Below, one piece after another: positions 16,430 to 26,167 of a DNA stretch of 64,000 nucleotides. The DNA lies in NCBI RefSeq assembly GCF_014652475.1, contig NZ_BMYW01000006.1:181398-245397 (forward strand). Reading direction: 5' to 3'. A program made the position numbers and the translations under genes. Below the pieces are notes generated by a model that saw only the letters and a list, made by a program, of their open reading frames with translations, had not been told where the DNA came from and did no database searches. Origin of the DNA: Vogesella alkaliphila. GTDB taxonomy: Bacteria > Pseudomonadota > Gammaproteobacteria > Burkholderiales > Chromobacteriaceae. How positions within the stretch are numbered: position 1 is the stretch's first letter; the number at the start of each line of letters is the position of its first letter.

Positions 16430-16858
16430 ATGAAAAAAATCCTCCTGCTTGCCACCCTCGCCCTCCTTGCCACCACTAGTCAGGCCGGCCCCGGCGAAGA
16501 CCGCCAGAAAGCCTTCAAACAGGTACTGCGCAGCTTCGAACCGATGGGCGTGATGCTGCGCGGCAGCGGCTATCGCAAGGATGCGTTCATCCAGCACGCC
16601 GACGCACTGAAGACCGTCGCCGCGGCGCCGTTCGGCCAGTTCAAGCCGGGCACCATCGACGACGTCAGCCGCGCCAAGCCGGCGATCTGGAGCGAACCGG
16701 CCAAATGGAAGGCGGAACAGGACAAGTTCCTGCTCGCGGTTGGCCAGCTGCAGAAATCCGCGCGCGGCGACGACCTCGCCGCCATCCGTCGCGACTACGG
16801 CGCCGTGGCCGCCAGCTGCAAGGCCTGTCACGACAGCTTCCGCGGCCCGATGCGCTAA
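16430..16858 (+). CDS. Cytochrome c' (second copy)
   Basis: The 142-residue protein has a signal peptide (MKKILLLATLALLATTSQA), the helix-bundle pattern and a terminal CKACH (130-134). It is recognisably paralogous to the preceding gene, with matching PAIWSEPAKW / AEIWSKPQDW segments. The retention of two divergent copies suggests different ligands or partners, but this is not shown. A terminator follows, so the two genes seem to be separate transcription units. Confidence 0.9.
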   Translation: MKKILLLATLALLATTSQAGPGEDRQKAFKQVLRSFEPMGVMLRGSGYRKDAFIQHADALKTVAAAPFGQFKPGTIDDVSRAKPAIWSEPAKWKAEQDKFLLAVGQLQKSARGDDLAAIRRDYGAVAASCKACHDSFRGPMR

Positions 16859-16873
16859 GCCGCCGGAAACAAG

Positions 16874-16910
16874 AACCGCCAGCCGAATCCATATCCGGCT
16901 GGCGGTTTTC
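16874..16910. terminator. Terminator between cytochrome c' and convergent cytochrome b561
   Basis: A 12-bp stem AACCGCCAGCCG / CGGCTGGCGGTT with a 10-nt loop ends in TTTTC on the plus strand. Confidence 0.85.
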
Positions 16911-16926
16911 ATTTCCGCAAGACGGC

Positions 16927-17607
16927 TCAGGCGGCCACGCTGGCCGCCAGCCACGGCACACCACCGAACACCAGCAGCGCCACCAGCAGCAGCAATACCA
17001 GCGCCAGCCACGGCGACGCAAAGCGCAAGGGCGCGGCCTCATCCGGCAGCGCCTTCACTCCGCTGAACATCGGGCGCACCAGATCGGTGTTGCGGCCAAC
17101 CTTGTAGAACACCACCGCCAGCACGTGCACCGCCGCCAGCAACAGCAGTACGTCGAACCAGTCCTTGTGCCAGCCGGTGACCTGTTCGGCCAGCTCGTCA
17201 TTGCCCAGCAATGCCTTCAGCGGGCCGTCATAGAGGTAGCTGTTGACGTCGGCGGCAAACAGCCCCAGCCCGGCCTGCAGCAACAGCGCCAGCAGCAGCG
17301 CCAGCACCATCCAGCCGCCCAGCGGGTTGTGCCCCGGCTGCGCCGTCACCGGCAGCTGCCCGGCCAGATAGGCGCGGATGCGTGCCGGCCCGGCAAGAAA
17401 ATCGCTGAAGCGCGCCGTCTGGCTGCCACACAGCCCCCACAGCACGCGGAACAGCACCAGCACCAGCATCAGCATGCCAAGGCGCAGATGCCACTCCATC
17501 CAGTCGCCGCCCTGCTCGGCGGTAAACCACAGCCCGGCAAACACCGGCACCATCGTCCAGTGAAACAGCCGCGTCGGCGCATCCCACACCTTGATCATCC
17601 TGCTCAT
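16927..17607 (-). CDS. Cytochrome b561 (Ni/Fe-hydrogenase/cytochrome b type)
   Basis: The 226-residue inner-membrane protein has four helices and haem-ligand histidines in [18 protein letters not shown] and [10 protein letters not shown], with the family motif [10 protein letters not shown]. Such cytochromes pass electrons between quinol and periplasmic cytochromes; pairing with cytochrome c' is well known. AAGGATG lies eight bases before the ATG. Near its C-terminus YKVGRN comes from an exact iterated 14-mer. Confidence 0.87.
   Translation of the reverse strand: MSRMIKVWDAPTRLFHWTMVPVFAGLWFTAEQGGDWMEWHLRLGMLMLVLVLFRVLWGLCGSQTARFSDFLAGPARIRAYLAGQLPVTAQPGHNPLGGWMVLALLLALLLQAGLGLFAADVNSYLYDGPLKALLGNDELAEQVTGWHKDWFDVLLLLAAVHVLAVVFYKVGRNTDLVRPMFSGVKALPDEAAPLRFASPWLALVLLLLVALLVFGGVPWLAASVAA
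17090..17103 (-). repeat. Iterated 14-mer, exact copy inside cytochrome b561 gene
   Basis: Coding-strand sequence AAGGTTGGCCGCAA, read as KVGRN. Confidence 0.9.
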
Positions 17608-17804
17608 GTTTGCTGCATCCTTTCCTGTTTGGGCGGCCGGTGGCGAAGCCCGGCCTTGTGCACCCGAAGCCGGTTCACCGCCAGAGCGCACGTTACGAAG
17701 CGTCATTTTCGGTTAAAATCGCCATCTTTTGTTGCAACGCCAACAGGCGCAATCGTCAACGCGCGGCCCACGGCCCGCGTCCTGCTCATGTGGAGAAGAA
17801 ATAC

Positions 17805-19079
17805 ATGCACCAATCCAGCCTTATCCAGGAACTGCAAGCTCGCGGCCTGATCGCCCAGCAAACCGACGCGGCGGCACTCGACGAACTGCTGGCTAAGGAA
17901 AGTGTGACCTTGTATTGCGGCTTCGACCCGACCGCCGACAGCCTCCACCTCGGCCATCTGGTACCGGTACTGGTACTGCGCCGCTTCCAGCAGGCCGGCC
18001 ACCGCCCGATCGCCCTCGTCGGCGGCGCTACCGGCATGATCGGCGACCCGAGCTTCAAGGCCACCGAGCGCAAGCTGAACACCCCGGACGTGATCGCCGG
18101 CTGGGTCGACAAGATCCGCGGCCAGGTGTCGCCGTTCCTGAGCTTCGAAGGCGACAACGCCGCCATCATGGCCAACAACTACGACTGGTTTGGCGGCATG
18201 GGCGCGCTGGAGTTCCTGCGCGACATCGGCAAGCACTTCTCGGTCAACCAGATGATCAAGAAGGAATCGGTGCAGCAGCGCATCAGCCGCGAAGACCAGG
18301 GCATCAGCTACACCGAGTTCAGCTACAGCCTGCTGCAGGGCTACGACTTCACCGAGCTGAACCGCCGCCACGGCTGCAAGCTGCAGATCGGCGGCTCCGA
18401 CCAGTGGGGCAACATCACCGCCGGCACCGACCTCACCCGCCGCATCAACCAGCAACACGTGTTCGGCCTGACCCTGCCGCTGGTGACCAAGGCCGACGGC
18501 ACCAAGTTCGGCAAGACCGAAGGCGGTGCGATCTGGCTGGACGCGAGCAAGACCAGCCCGTACGCGTTCTACCAGTTCTGGCTCAATACCGCCGACGCCG
18601 ACGTGTACAAGTTCCTGCGCTACTTCTCCTTCCTGTCGGTGGCCGAGATCGCCGCCATCGAGGAACAGGACAAGGCCAGCGGCAGCAAGCCGCAGGCACA
18701 GCGCATCCTGGCGGAACAGGTGACCGCGCTGGTGCACGGCCAGGCGGCGGTGGAAGCCGCGCAGCGCATCAGCGCCAGCCTGTTCTCCGGCAGCGTGACC
18801 GACCTGACCGCATCCGACCTCGCGCAGCTGGCGCAGGACGGCATGCCCAGCGTCCAGCTGCCGCGCGACAGCAGCGGCCTGATTGACGCGCTGGTGGCTG
18901 GCGGCCTGGCCAAGTCCAAGTCCGAGGCCCGCACCTTCATCCAGAGCGGCGCCGTCAGCGTCAACGGCAACAAGATCGACAGCCTCGAACACCAGATCGG
19001 CGACGGCGAGCGCCTGTTCGGCCGCTACAGCCTGCTCAAGCGCGGCAAGAAACACCACACCCTGCTCTGCTGGCAATAA
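17805..19079 (+). CDS. tyrS: Tyrosyl-tRNA synthetase
   Basis: The 424-residue class I synthetase charges tRNA-Tyr. It has the HIGH-type motif HLGH (48-51), the KMSKS equivalent KFGKT (about 233) and tyrosine-specificity segments [12 protein letters not shown] and [14 protein letters not shown]-terminal S4-like domain (about 360-420) includes [25 protein letters not shown] precedes the chosen ATG; the long in-frame extension upstream is not coding. It ends with a mirror copy of the repeat family and a classical terminator. Confidence 0.96.
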   Translation: MHQSSLIQELQARGLIAQQTDAAALDELLAKESVTLYCGFDPTADSLHLGHLVPVLVLRRFQQAGHRPIALVGGATGMIGDPSFKATERKLNTPDVIAGWVDKIRGQVSPFLSFEGDNAAIMANNYDWFGGMGALEFLRDIGKHFSVNQMIKKESVQQRISREDQGISYTEFSYSLLQGYDFTELNRRHGCKLQIGGSDQWGNITAGTDLTRRINQQHVFGLTLPLVTKADGTKFGKTEGGAIWLDASKTSPYAFYQFWLNTADADVYKFLRYFSFLSVAEIAAIEEQDKASGSKPQAQRILAEQVTALVHGQAAVEAAQRISASLFSGSVTDLTASDLAQLAQDGMPSVQLPRDSSGLIDALVAGGLAKSKSEARTFIQSGAVSVNGNKIDSLEHQIGDGERLFGRYSLLKRGKKHHTLLCWQ

Positions 19080-19085
19080 ACCGTT

Positions 19086-19103
19086 GCGGCCAACGTTGGC
19101 CGC
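19086..19103. repeat. Perfect 18-bp palindrome GCGGCCAACGTTGGCCGC after tyrS
   Basis: This is the AACGTT-centred form of the repeat family: two GCGGCCAA arms meeting at CG. The same 18-mer occurs inside dxr at 55364-55381. It lies 6 bp after the tyrS stop. Confidence 0.8.
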
Positions 19104-19117
19104 CAGCCTGCCGCCGA

Positions 19118-19144
19118 CAGCCATGCCTTTGCATGGCTGTTTTC
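19118..19144 (+). terminator. Rho-independent terminator after tyrS
   Basis: Ten-bp stem ACAGCCATGC / GCATGGCTGT with CTTT loop, followed by TTTC. Confidence 0.85.
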
Positions 19145-19343
19145 ATTTCTGCCACCGGCGCAGAAAAATTCACTATTCAGCGCAAGCAAGGCTATCTATG
19201 ATCCGGGATGACATTAGCAAAACAATGGTTGCCGCGCCGGCACCGCCGGCCCGCGCAGCACCAACACCGCAGCGACAAGGCCTGACCTGAACCACCGCGG
19301 ACAGCGGCAACGCTGCCCGCCATTTGCCGGGGTGAGCAAGGGC

Positions 19344-21863
19344 ATGACACAACACCGCAATCGCAATACCACGCAGCTGCCCGGCCTGGTCTGGCCGTTC
19401 ATTGCCGTTGCCCTGCTGCTGGCGGCCCTGGGCGGGGTCAGCCTGGAAATCCAGTCCGCGGTGCGCGCCTACGTCAGCGGCGAGAGCCTGTGGTCCAAAG
19501 GACAAAAAGACGCCATCTACTATCTCAGCCTGTACGCCGACAGCCACGACGAACGCCACTTCCACCAGTACCAGACCGCCATCGCCATCCCGCTCGGCGA
19601 CCGCACCGCCCGCATGGCACTGGAACAGCCGGTGCCGGACCTGGCGCTGGCCCGCGCCGGTTTCCTGCAGGGCGGCAACCACCCGCAGGACATTGCCGGC
19701 CTGATCTGGCTGTACCAGAACTTCCGCCAGTTCAGCCACCTGCAGCAGGCGATCGCGCACTGGGAGTTCGGCGACCGCAACGTGCAGGTGCTGACCGAAC
19801 TGGCAGAGCAGATGCACTTCCAGATCAGGGGCGGCGTGGCCAGCGCGCGCGACATCGCCGACTGGAAGGCGGAAATCTACGCCATCAACGACCGTCTCAC
19901 CCCGGTGGAGAAAGCCTTTTCCGACACCCTCGGCGAAGGCTCGCGCCTCATCCAGCGCTTGCTGCTGGCCGCCAACCTCGCCAGCGCCGCGCTGCTGATC
20001 CTGCTGGTGCTGCTGCGCACCCACAAGCTGCTGGGCCAGCGCCAGTCCTTCGAACGCGCACTGCAGGCGGAGAAGGAGCGCGCGCAGGTCACCCTCGCCT
20101 CCATCGGCGACGCGGTGATCACCACCGACGCCGACGGCCTGACCGCCTACATGAACCCGGCGGCGGAGCAGCTGACCGCGTGGACGGTGGCGCAGGCAGA
20201 GGGGCTGCCGCTGGGCTCGCTGTTCCGCCTCGTCGACGAGGACACCCAGCAGGAAGGGCTGGTGCTGCTCGAACAGATCCTGGCCGGCGACCTCGGCCAC
20301 GGCAGCAGCACCCAGCTGCTGGTACGCCTGGACGGCAGCGCGGTGTCGGTGGCACTGGTGGCGGCGCCGATCCACAGCGCCGGGCGCATCAGCGGGGCGG
20401 TGCTGGTGCTGCACGACATGACGCAGGAGCGGCAGTACATCGCCAACCTGTCGTGGCAGGCCTCGCACGACGCGCTGACCGGACTGGCCAACCGCCGCGA
20501 GTTCGAATACCGGCTGGAACAGGCGCTGGCCGATCTCGACCGCCAGCACGACGGCCCGCAGCAGCACGCGCTGATGTTCCTCGACCTCGACCAGTTCAAG
20601 GTGGTCAACGACACCTGTGGCCACGCCGCCGGCGACGAGCTGCTGCGCCAGATCTGCCGGCGGCTGCTGCAGCGGCTGCGCGACAGCGATACCCTCGCCC
20701 GCCTCGGCGGCGACGAGTTCGGTATCCTGCTGCAGCACTGCCCGGTCGACGCCGCGCTGCAGATTGCCGAAAGCCTGCGCCAGACGGTGCAGGACCTGCA
20801 CTTCGGATGGGGCGGTCGTCCGTTCAACGTCAGCGTCAGCATCGGCTTGGTGCATATCGCCGGTGCGCGCACCACGCTGGCCGAGGCGCTGCGCGCCGCC
20901 GACGTCGCCTGCTACATGGCCAAGGAAAAGGGACGCAACCGGGTGCAGCTCTACCATCCGGACGATTCGGAACTGTCGCTGCGCTTCGGCGAAATGGCCT
21001 GGGTGCAGCGCATCCACCTGGCGCTGGAAGAACAGCGGCTGTGCCTGTACGCGCAGGAGATCGCGCCGCTGGGCGACCACAGCGACGGCGGCAGCCATGT
21101 CGAGTTGCTGCTGCGCCTGCACGACGAGGTCGGCCGCCTGGTGCCGCCGATCAGTTTCATCCCGGCGGCAGAGCGCTACGGCCTGATGCCGCTGATCGAC
21201 CGCTGGGTGGTGCAGCACGCGTTCACCACCCTCGCCGCGCGGCTACGCTGCCGCAAGGTGACGCCGATCGGCACCTGCGCCATCAACCTGTCCGGCACCA
21301 CCATCGGCGACCAGGCGTTCCTGGACTTCCTGCGCGAGCAGTTCCGCCTGCACGCGATTCCGCCGCGCATGATCTGCTTCGAGATCACCGAGACCAGCGC
21401 CATCGCCAACCTCGCCAGCGCCATCCACTTCATCACCGAGCTGCAGAGCCTGGGCTGCCGCTTCTCGCTGGATGACTTCGGCGCCGGCATGTCCTCGTTC
21501 ACCTACCTGAAGCACCTGCCGGTGGACTACCTGAAGATCGACGGCGGCTTCGTCAAGGACATGCTCGACGACCCAATCGACCGCGCCATGGTCGAGGCCA
21601 TCAACCACATCGGCCACGTGATGGGCAAACGCACCATTGCCGAATTCGTGGAAACACCGGCCATCCTGCAGGCGCTGGCCGAGATCGGCGTCGACTACGC
21701 GCAGGGCTACGCCGTAGCCAGGCCGCAGCCGTTCAACTGCGACTGCGAGCTGCGGCACGACTTCCGCCGTGCCTGCGCGACACCAGGCCAGGCCCGGAAC
21801 GATGCCGCCCCGGCAGCACCCGCTGCCGGCAGGAATGCCGGTGCCGAGACCCCGCCCGCCTGA
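19344..21863 (+). CDS. Membrane GGDEF/EAL protein with PAS domain
   Basis: This 839-residue c-di-GMP turnover protein has two membrane helices (about 15-35 and 208-228) bounding a periplasmic sensor region, then a PAS domain (about 245-365), GGDEF (RLGGDEF, about 455) and an EAL domain. The EAL first motif reads ELLLR, but the downstream residues (NLSG, ETSA, DDFGAG near 710, EFVET) are kept, so phosphodiesterase activity is plausible. Which activity dominates is unknown. A GTG four codons upstream is an alternative start; GGGGTGAG before the ATG favours 19344. Confidence 0.92.
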   Translation: MTQHRNRNTTQLPGLVWPFIAVALLLAALGGVSLEIQSAVRAYVSGESLWSKGQKDAIYYLSLYADSHDERHFHQYQTAIAIPLGDRTARMALEQPVPDLALARAGFLQGGNHPQDIAGLIWLYQNFRQFSHLQQAIAHWEFGDRNVQVLTELAEQMHFQIRGGVASARDIADWKAEIYAINDRLTPVEKAFSDTLGEGSRLIQRLLLAANLASAALLILLVLLRTHKLLGQRQSFERALQAEKERAQVTLASIGDAVITTDADGLTAYMNPAAEQLTAWTVAQAEGLPLGSLFRLVDEDTQQEGLVLLEQILAGDLGHGSSTQLLVRLDGSAVSVALVAAPIHSAGRISGAVLVLHDMTQERQYIANLSWQASHDALTGLANRREFEYRLEQALADLDRQHDGPQQHALMFLDLDQFKVVNDTCGHAAGDELLRQICRRLLQRLRDSDTLARLGGDEFGILLQHCPVDAALQIAESLRQTVQDLHFGWGGRPFNVSVSIGLVHIAGARTTLAEALRAADVACYMAKEKGRNRVQLYHPDDSELSLRFGEMAWVQRIHLALEEQRLCLYAQEIAPLGDHSDGGSHVELLLRLHDEVGRLVPPISFIPAAERYGLMPLIDRWVVQHAFTTLAARLRCRKVTPIGTCAINLSGTTIGDQAFLDFLREQFRLHAIPPRMICFEITETSAIANLASAIHFITELQSLGCRFSLDDFGAGMSSFTYLKHLPVDYLKIDGGFVKDMLDDPIDRAMVEAINHIGHVMGKRTIAEFVETPAILQALAEIGVDYAQGYAVARPQPFNCDCELRHDFRRACATPGQARNDAAPAAPAAGRNAGAETPPA

Positions 21864-21892
21864 GCGGCGGCCAGGCTGGCGGGCGGACGCCC

Positions 21893-21906
21893 AAGGTTGG
21901 CCGCAT
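21893..21906 (+). repeat. Iterated 14-mer, one mismatch, at a gene end
   Basis: AAGGTTGGCCGCAT runs into the stop codon of the convergent unknown gene (TGA, minus strand). Confidence 0.7.
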
Positions 21907-22553
21907 CAGCCCAGGCTGACGCGCAGTTCCCGCTCGCCGTCGATCTCAACATCGTGATAGCGCAGCAAGCCCGGCACACCGGCCGGTAGCGCCTCGTCCA
22001 GCGGCTTGCCCTGCAGCAGCGCCAGCGCCGGCCGCACCACCGCCGCCAGCAAGGCCTCGCTGCCGTCCAGCGCCGACAGCTGCAGCGTATAGGTCCACTC
22101 CGCGCCGAAGTGGGATTCGCTCTCTTCCCACCACAGCAGGCGGTTGCCGCGGTTTTCCCACGGCTGCCACGCGCTGGCCGGGAAGCCGACAAAGGCGTCG
22201 TACTCGAAGGCAAACTCGCAGGCCCAGTGCGCCACGTGCAGCACCGCGCCCGCCAGCGTGCCATCCTGCCGCAGCGGCACGCCGTCGCCGGCAAGGCTGA
22301 TCTGGTAGTTGAGCCAGCCGCCGATGAATTCCTTCTTTTTCTTGTTGCGCACGATCAGCGGCAGGCTGCTGGCCAGCGCCACCCGTCCCAGCGCCGGCAC
22401 TTGCTGCACGCTTTCCTCGACACTGCCCAGCTTGTAGCACAGCTTGGCCGCGCCGAACGCCTCGCCCAGCAGCGCATCCAGCTGCTGTTGCAGCGCCTTG
22501 GCGTGACGCCATTGTTCGTTACTGACGGCAGCGGGCTGGGCGTCATGGTTCAT
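21906..22553 (-). CDS. Unknown protein, 215 aa
   Basis: I do not recognise a family. The protein (MNHDAQPAAVSNEQWRHAKAL) is acidic overall and soluble, with no signal peptide or membrane helix, a basic patch VRNKKKKEFIGG (about 72-83), and a Trp-rich centre (AHWACEF, PASAWQPW, RLLWWEESESHFGAEW). It ends VEIDGERELRVSLG. A terminator-like hairpin lies upstream. Its codon use looks like that of its neighbours. Confidence 0.7.
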   Translation of the reverse strand: MNHDAQPAAVSNEQWRHAKALQQQLDALLGEAFGAAKLCYKLGSVEESVQQVPALGRVALASSLPLIVRNKKKKEFIGGWLNYQISLAGDGVPLRQDGTLAGAVLHVAHWACEFAFEYDAFVGFPASAWQPWENRGNRLLWWEESESHFGAEWTYTLQLSALDGSEALLAAVVRPALALLQGKPLDEALPAGVPGLLRYHDVEIDGERELRVSLG

Positions 22554-22582
22554 GCGATGGTGTCCTTGTATTGCGGAATCGA

Positions 22583-22613
22583 AAACAACAACGGCGCCCA
22601 CTGGCGCCGTTGT
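22583..22613 (-). terminator. Hairpin with T-run upstream of the unknown gene
   Basis: Stem ACAACGGCGCC / GGCGCCGTTGT with CACT loop; on the minus strand TGTTTTC follows. It lies 35 bp before the start of the 215-aa gene, so it would terminate something now absent upstream, or act in the leader. Confidence 0.6.
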
Positions 22614-22620
22614 CGGAGGG

Positions 22621-22634
22621 TTGCGGCCAACCTT
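22621..22634 (-). repeat. Iterated 14-mer, exact intergenic copy
   Basis: TTGCGGCCAACCTT on the plus strand, between the leader hairpin and the decayed solute-binding-protein gene. Confidence 0.9.
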
Positions 22635-22709
22635 ATGTGGCTTCCAATGCTTGATTGTACTTGAAGCCGATTTTACCAGCCGTTTTACATCACTCATCGC
22701 GACTAGGCA

Positions 22710-23273
22710 ATGGACTTCGACGGCATCATTCCGGCGTTGCAGGCGAAAAAATTCGAAGTGGCCATCGCCTAGATGAGCATTACCGCCGATCGCGCCAAGG
22801 TGGTCGATTTCAGCGACAGGTACTTCAACGTCCCCGGCCGCTTGCTGGCCAAGGCCGGCACCCAGATCAACGACGCCTGGTACAAGGGCAAGAACATCGG
22901 CGTGCTGCGCAGCGCGGTACAAGAGCAGGAAGGCAGCGACAAGATGAAGCCGAAAGGCGCCAGCATCAAGATCTACGGCAAGATCACCGATGCCTTCCTC
23001 GACCTGAGCAGCCAGCGGCTGGATGCCGTGTTCCTGGAATCGACCGTGGGTGAGGAAGACTTCCTGAAAACCGCGAAGGGCAAGGGCTACGCCTTTGTCG
23101 GCCCCATCTTCAACGACCCGAAGTACTATCAGGGTTGCGGCATCGCGGTACAAAAGGGCAACAAGGAGCTGCTGGCCAAGATCAACGTGGCGCTGAAGAA
23201 GATCCTGGCCGACGGTACCTACAAGAAGATTCAGGGCAAATACTTCAGCAACGACATCAACCCGTTCAAGTAA
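22710..23273 (+). pseudogene. Decayed amino-acid solute-binding protein gene
   Basis: The frame encodes the C-terminal three quarters of a polar amino-acid ABC transporter receptor: DFDGIIPALQAKKF, VAIA, a TAG stop at 22770-22772, then MSITADRAKVVDFSDRYF and onward to NDINPFK. In intact homologues the position of the TAG is a serine. The signal peptide and about 70 N-terminal residues are missing, and another TAG (22704) precedes the remnant. A terminator still follows. No permease or ATPase partner is present. Confidence 0.85.
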
Positions 23274-23324
23274 GCGCCACCCCGTAGTCGCCGGCACGCC
23301 AGCGCCGCGCCCGGGCCCCGCAAA

Positions 23325-23349
23325 CCGCACCGCATCGGTGCGGGTTTTG
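23325..23349 (+). terminator. Rho-independent terminator of the decayed gene
   Basis: Stem CCGCACCG / CGGTGCGG with a 3-nt loop, followed by GTTTTG. Confidence 0.8.
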
Positions 23350-23568
23350 TTTTGCCGCCCGCCGACACCGCACAGCCTTGCTTGCCGTCGTCAGCACGCC
23401 GGCCAAGCGGAATGAAAGCGGCAAAATCGGCGCCATGCCGCAACAAAAATGCGTCAAAACACACAAGGGCCGCAACCACTGGCCGCCTAATTGAAATCAG
23501 TTTGTCGCGGCCAAGCAGCGGCGCGCCCGGGCACCCCGGACGCGGCAGCAAGTCGCGAACGCCGGCGT

Positions 23569-24435
23569 CTACGGCGAAACCGGCCAGGAGGACAGCGCCT
23601 CCTGTTTCAGCGCCGGCCACCGCTGCTGCCAGCAGCAGTAGTGGTCAAATCCCGGAACCAGCACCACCTCCGGCCGTTTTGTCCCCGGGAAATGCGCGGC
23701 GTAGGACAGCACCGGCCCGCTCCCGACCTGCCGGTCGGCGGCACCGACATAGTGGCGCTGCGGCACATGCTGCAGACGTTGCCAGCTATCGGCCGGGTTG
23801 AGCGAGCCCGCCAGCGGCGACAGATGCTTGGCCGCGGTCCACGCCTGGTGATCAAGGTTGGCCGCAAGGGTAATCAGCCCGGCCACGTCCTGGCGCCGCG
23901 CGGCCAGCAGGCTGGCCAGCGTCCCGCCACCGGAATAGCCGATCAGAACCAGCCGCTGCGCCTGAAAGCGCTGCTTGAGTTGATCGAGCGCCTGATTACT
24001 CGCCTGCACCACTTCCGGCGCAAAGCGGTGACTGGTCCAGTATTTTTGTGCACAAAGCTCGCTACCGACCCCTTCGTACTGGCATGGCCGCGCCAGATAC
24101 GCCGCCGGTTCCGGATCCTGCAGCGCCAGCAGCAGCGAGAGTGGCGTAAGCGGCGTCGGATCCAGCGATGGCGTATCCGCCGATAACCACGCCAGACCGT
24201 CGCCCTCCAGATACACCGTCAGCGTACCGGTAGCGGGAACACTGGCCGGCAGATAGGCCCGCAGGCTAAAGCTGCCGGTACGCAGGCTGAGCGGCTGCCA
24301 GCCACGGGCCGCCGCCAGTTGCAGCGCCTGGCCGTTACGCTCTGCCGCATCCGGAATATGCACGCAGCCTGCCAGCAGCCCCAGCAGCAGGCCACCGCCA
24401 GCCAGCCGGAGTAAAGTCTTTCGCCGTCTATTCAT
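23569..24435 (-). CDS. Predicted lipoprotein alpha/beta-hydrolase
   Basis: The 288-residue protein starts with a lipoprotein signal (MNRRRKTLLRLAGGG, lipobox LLAGC) and has the nucleophile elbow GYSGGG (Ser) of alpha/beta-hydrolases, with later candidate acid and His residues in GAADRQVG and GFDHYCCW. Its substrate is unknown; esterase, thioesterase or peptidase are possible. It begins inside the stop of the ATP-grasp gene (8-nt overlap), with GGGGA upstream, so it is the third gene of that operon. One exact iterated 14-mer is read as LAANL. Confidence 0.82.
   Translation of the reverse strand: MNRRRKTLLRLAGGGLLLGLLAGCVHIPDAAERNGQALQLAAARGWQPLSLRTGSFSLRAYLPASVPATGTLTVYLEGDGLAWLSADTPSLDPTPLTPLSLLLALQDPEPAAYLARPCQYEGVGSELCAQKYWTSHRFAPEVVQASNQALDQLKQRFQAQRLVLIGYSGGGTLASLLAARRQDVAGLITLAANLDHQAWTAAKHLSPLAGSLNPADSWQRLQHVPQRHYVGAADRQVGSGPVLSYAAHFPGTKRPEVVLVPGFDHYCCWQQRWPALKQEALSSWPVSP
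23854..23867 (+). repeat. Iterated 14-mer, exact copy inside hydrolase gene
   Basis: Translated in the gene as LAANLD. Confidence 0.9.
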
Positions 24436-26167
24436 GTTCAGCATCCCCACACTGCTGCACCCGCGCCACCCGATCCAGCGGCAGCTCTTCCTGTCGCCAC
24501 TGTGCCGGCGTGATGGCGATTGTCAGCGCGCCAACGCTGCGGTCGTTCAAGAGTACCAGGCAGCGCTGGTACAGGCTGCTGCATGCCAGCGGATGGCGCT
24601 GTCCGGTGGTGTCCTCGCTGTGCTGCGCGGTGGTGAAGTAGCACGCCACCCCGGCACGCTGCAGCTCGTCGCGGCGCTGCCGTGCCGCCGCCTCGGCCAT
24701 GGCGCCGCCGACGAACAGTTCGACCGGGATACGCCCTCCTGTCGGGAACAGCTGCTGCATCAGCAGCGGCATCGCGTCGCGCGAACTCTGGCTGGCACCC
24801 AGCGCCGGCGCGGCATTGACCTCGTTGATGATCGCACCGTTCACATGCCAGGGCTGGCCGATATCAGGCGTGATCATGTCGATGCCGGCCACCTCCAGAC
24901 CAAACAGCGCCGCCGCACGCAGCGCCAGCGCCAGATTACCCGGGTGGGCGGCAGCCAGCATGTCTTCGTCGCGGCCTCCATCGGCCGACGATTCGATCGC
25001 GCGCAAGGCTATCCACGCCCCCGCCGCCGGCACCGACGCCAGCTGCAATCCCGCCTCGCGCAGGCAGGCACGGGTGTCGTCGTCGGCCCGCAACGGCGGC
25101 GCGCGCCGCCACGGCGGCAGGGCCAGCTGCTGCGAGTTGGCCGCGTCGATCAGCGCCTGGATGCTGCGCACGCCATCGCCTTGCACCGCCACCGGCAGGC
25201 GCTTGACCACATACATCACCCGGCCGCCGACCACCAGAATGCGATGGCAGACGCCGGGGGCCTGCTGCTCCAGCAGCAGCGGCCAGCCATAATGCGCAGC
25301 CTTGTCCAGCGCCAGTTGCAGCTGCGAGTGGTTGCCGATCCCGGTGCTGACCCCTTCGCCACGATCGCGCGCCAGCGGTTTCACCACCAGCGGCCAGCCC
25401 AGCTCCTGCGCCGCGGCGCTGGCCTGTTCGCCATTGCCGACCAGCCGCTGCACCGCCGTGGGCAGCCCCGCCTGCCGCAACCACTGCGCGGCCAGCTGCT
25501 TGTTGCCAGCCGCGCGGATGCCGATCGAGGAGTCGCTATCCAGCCGGCTGGTGAAGGCGTGCCGCAGATGCACGCCCCAGCCCAGCTGGAACACGCCGTT
25601 GCCCTCGTGCCGCCACGGGATGCCAAGGTTGGCCGCAGCCTGCAGCAGAGCCATGCTCGACGGCGCGGCGATGGCGTGCGGCAGAAGCCGCGGCAGGATG
25701 TCCTGCGCCAGCGACTGGAAAAACGCGGACAGCGGATCACTGCCCGCCGCCTGCCATGCCACCGCCTGCAGCCAGCGGACACAGCAATCACAGGCCTGCA
25801 GCAGCAGCGTGGCCGCTACGCCATCCAGTTGTGCAAAGGCGATGTCGCACTGCCATGGTGCTGCCGCATCCTGCGGTGGCACCATGGCCAGCACCTTGCC
25901 GTCGGCCAGCAGCGGTATGCCGCAGCCGCGCAACAGCGCCGGCGTGGCGACGGCAATGCGCCAGGCAAGACGCTGCAGCTGCGCCTCGACCGGGTCGTGC
26001 GGTGTGTCCGGCCGCGCGGGCTCGACCAACGGCGACTCCAGCCAGGCATGCAGCCAGGCATCGAGTAAAGGCCAACTCATGTCGGCCGGCAGCGGGCCGA
26101 GGCGGATGCTCAACACCTGTTGTGGTTGCCGGAGCGTACTGTCAGCAAGGGAAGGCAAGGTCGTCAT
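24428..26167 (-). CDS. CphA-like ATP-grasp ligase, second of a pair
   Basis: The 579-residue protein has a helical N-terminal region followed by an ATP-grasp fold like that of cyanophycin synthetase: SIGIRAAGNKQLAAQWL, LVVKPLARDRGEGVSTGI and the metal site GIDMITPD plus INEVNAAP (Glu and Asn ligands). The ATP-grasp region spans about 215-490; the Mur-ligase half of CphA is absent. Such enzymes form amide bonds between an acyl phosphate and an amine. A C-terminal domain (about 495-579) is of unknown role. It overlaps the first ligase by ATGA and is followed by the lipoprotein hydrolase. Confidence 0.85.
   Translation of the reverse strand: MTTLPSLADSTLRQPQQVLSIRLGPLPADMSWPLLDAWLHAWLESPLVEPARPDTPHDPVEAQLQRLAWRIAVATPALLRGCGIPLLADGKVLAMVPPQDAAAPWQCDIAFAQLDGVAATLLLQACDCCVRWLQAVAWQAAGSDPLSAFFQSLAQDILPRLLPHAIAAPSSMALLQAAANLGIPWRHEGNGVFQLGWGVHLRHAFTSRLDSDSSIGIRAAGNKQLAAQWLRQAGLPTAVQRLVGNGEQASAAAQELGWPLVVKPLARDRGEGVSTGIGNHSQLQLALDKAAHYGWPLLLEQQAPGVCHRILVVGGRVMYVVKRLPVAVQGDGVRSIQALIDAANSQQLALPPWRRAPPLRADDDTRACLREAGLQLASVPAAGAWIALRAIESSADGGRDEDMLAAAHPGNLALALRAAALFGLEVAGIDMITPDIGQPWHVNGAIINEVNAAPALGASQSSRDAMPLLMQQLFPTGGRIPVELFVGGAMAEAAARQRRDELQRAGVACYFTTAQHSEDTTGQRHPLACSSLYQRCLVLLNDRSVGALTIAITPAQWRQEELPLDRVARVQQCGDAEHE
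25625..25638 (+). repeat. Iterated 14-mer, one mismatch, inside ATP-grasp gene
   Basis: AAGGTTGGCCGCAG, read as AANLG in the gene. Confidence 0.75.

Noticed and set aside
21906-23330. Extended frame that would fuse the 215-aa protein with upstream sequence
   Set aside because: The extension crosses the pseudogene on the other strand and a hairpin; MNHDAQPAA is the natural start.
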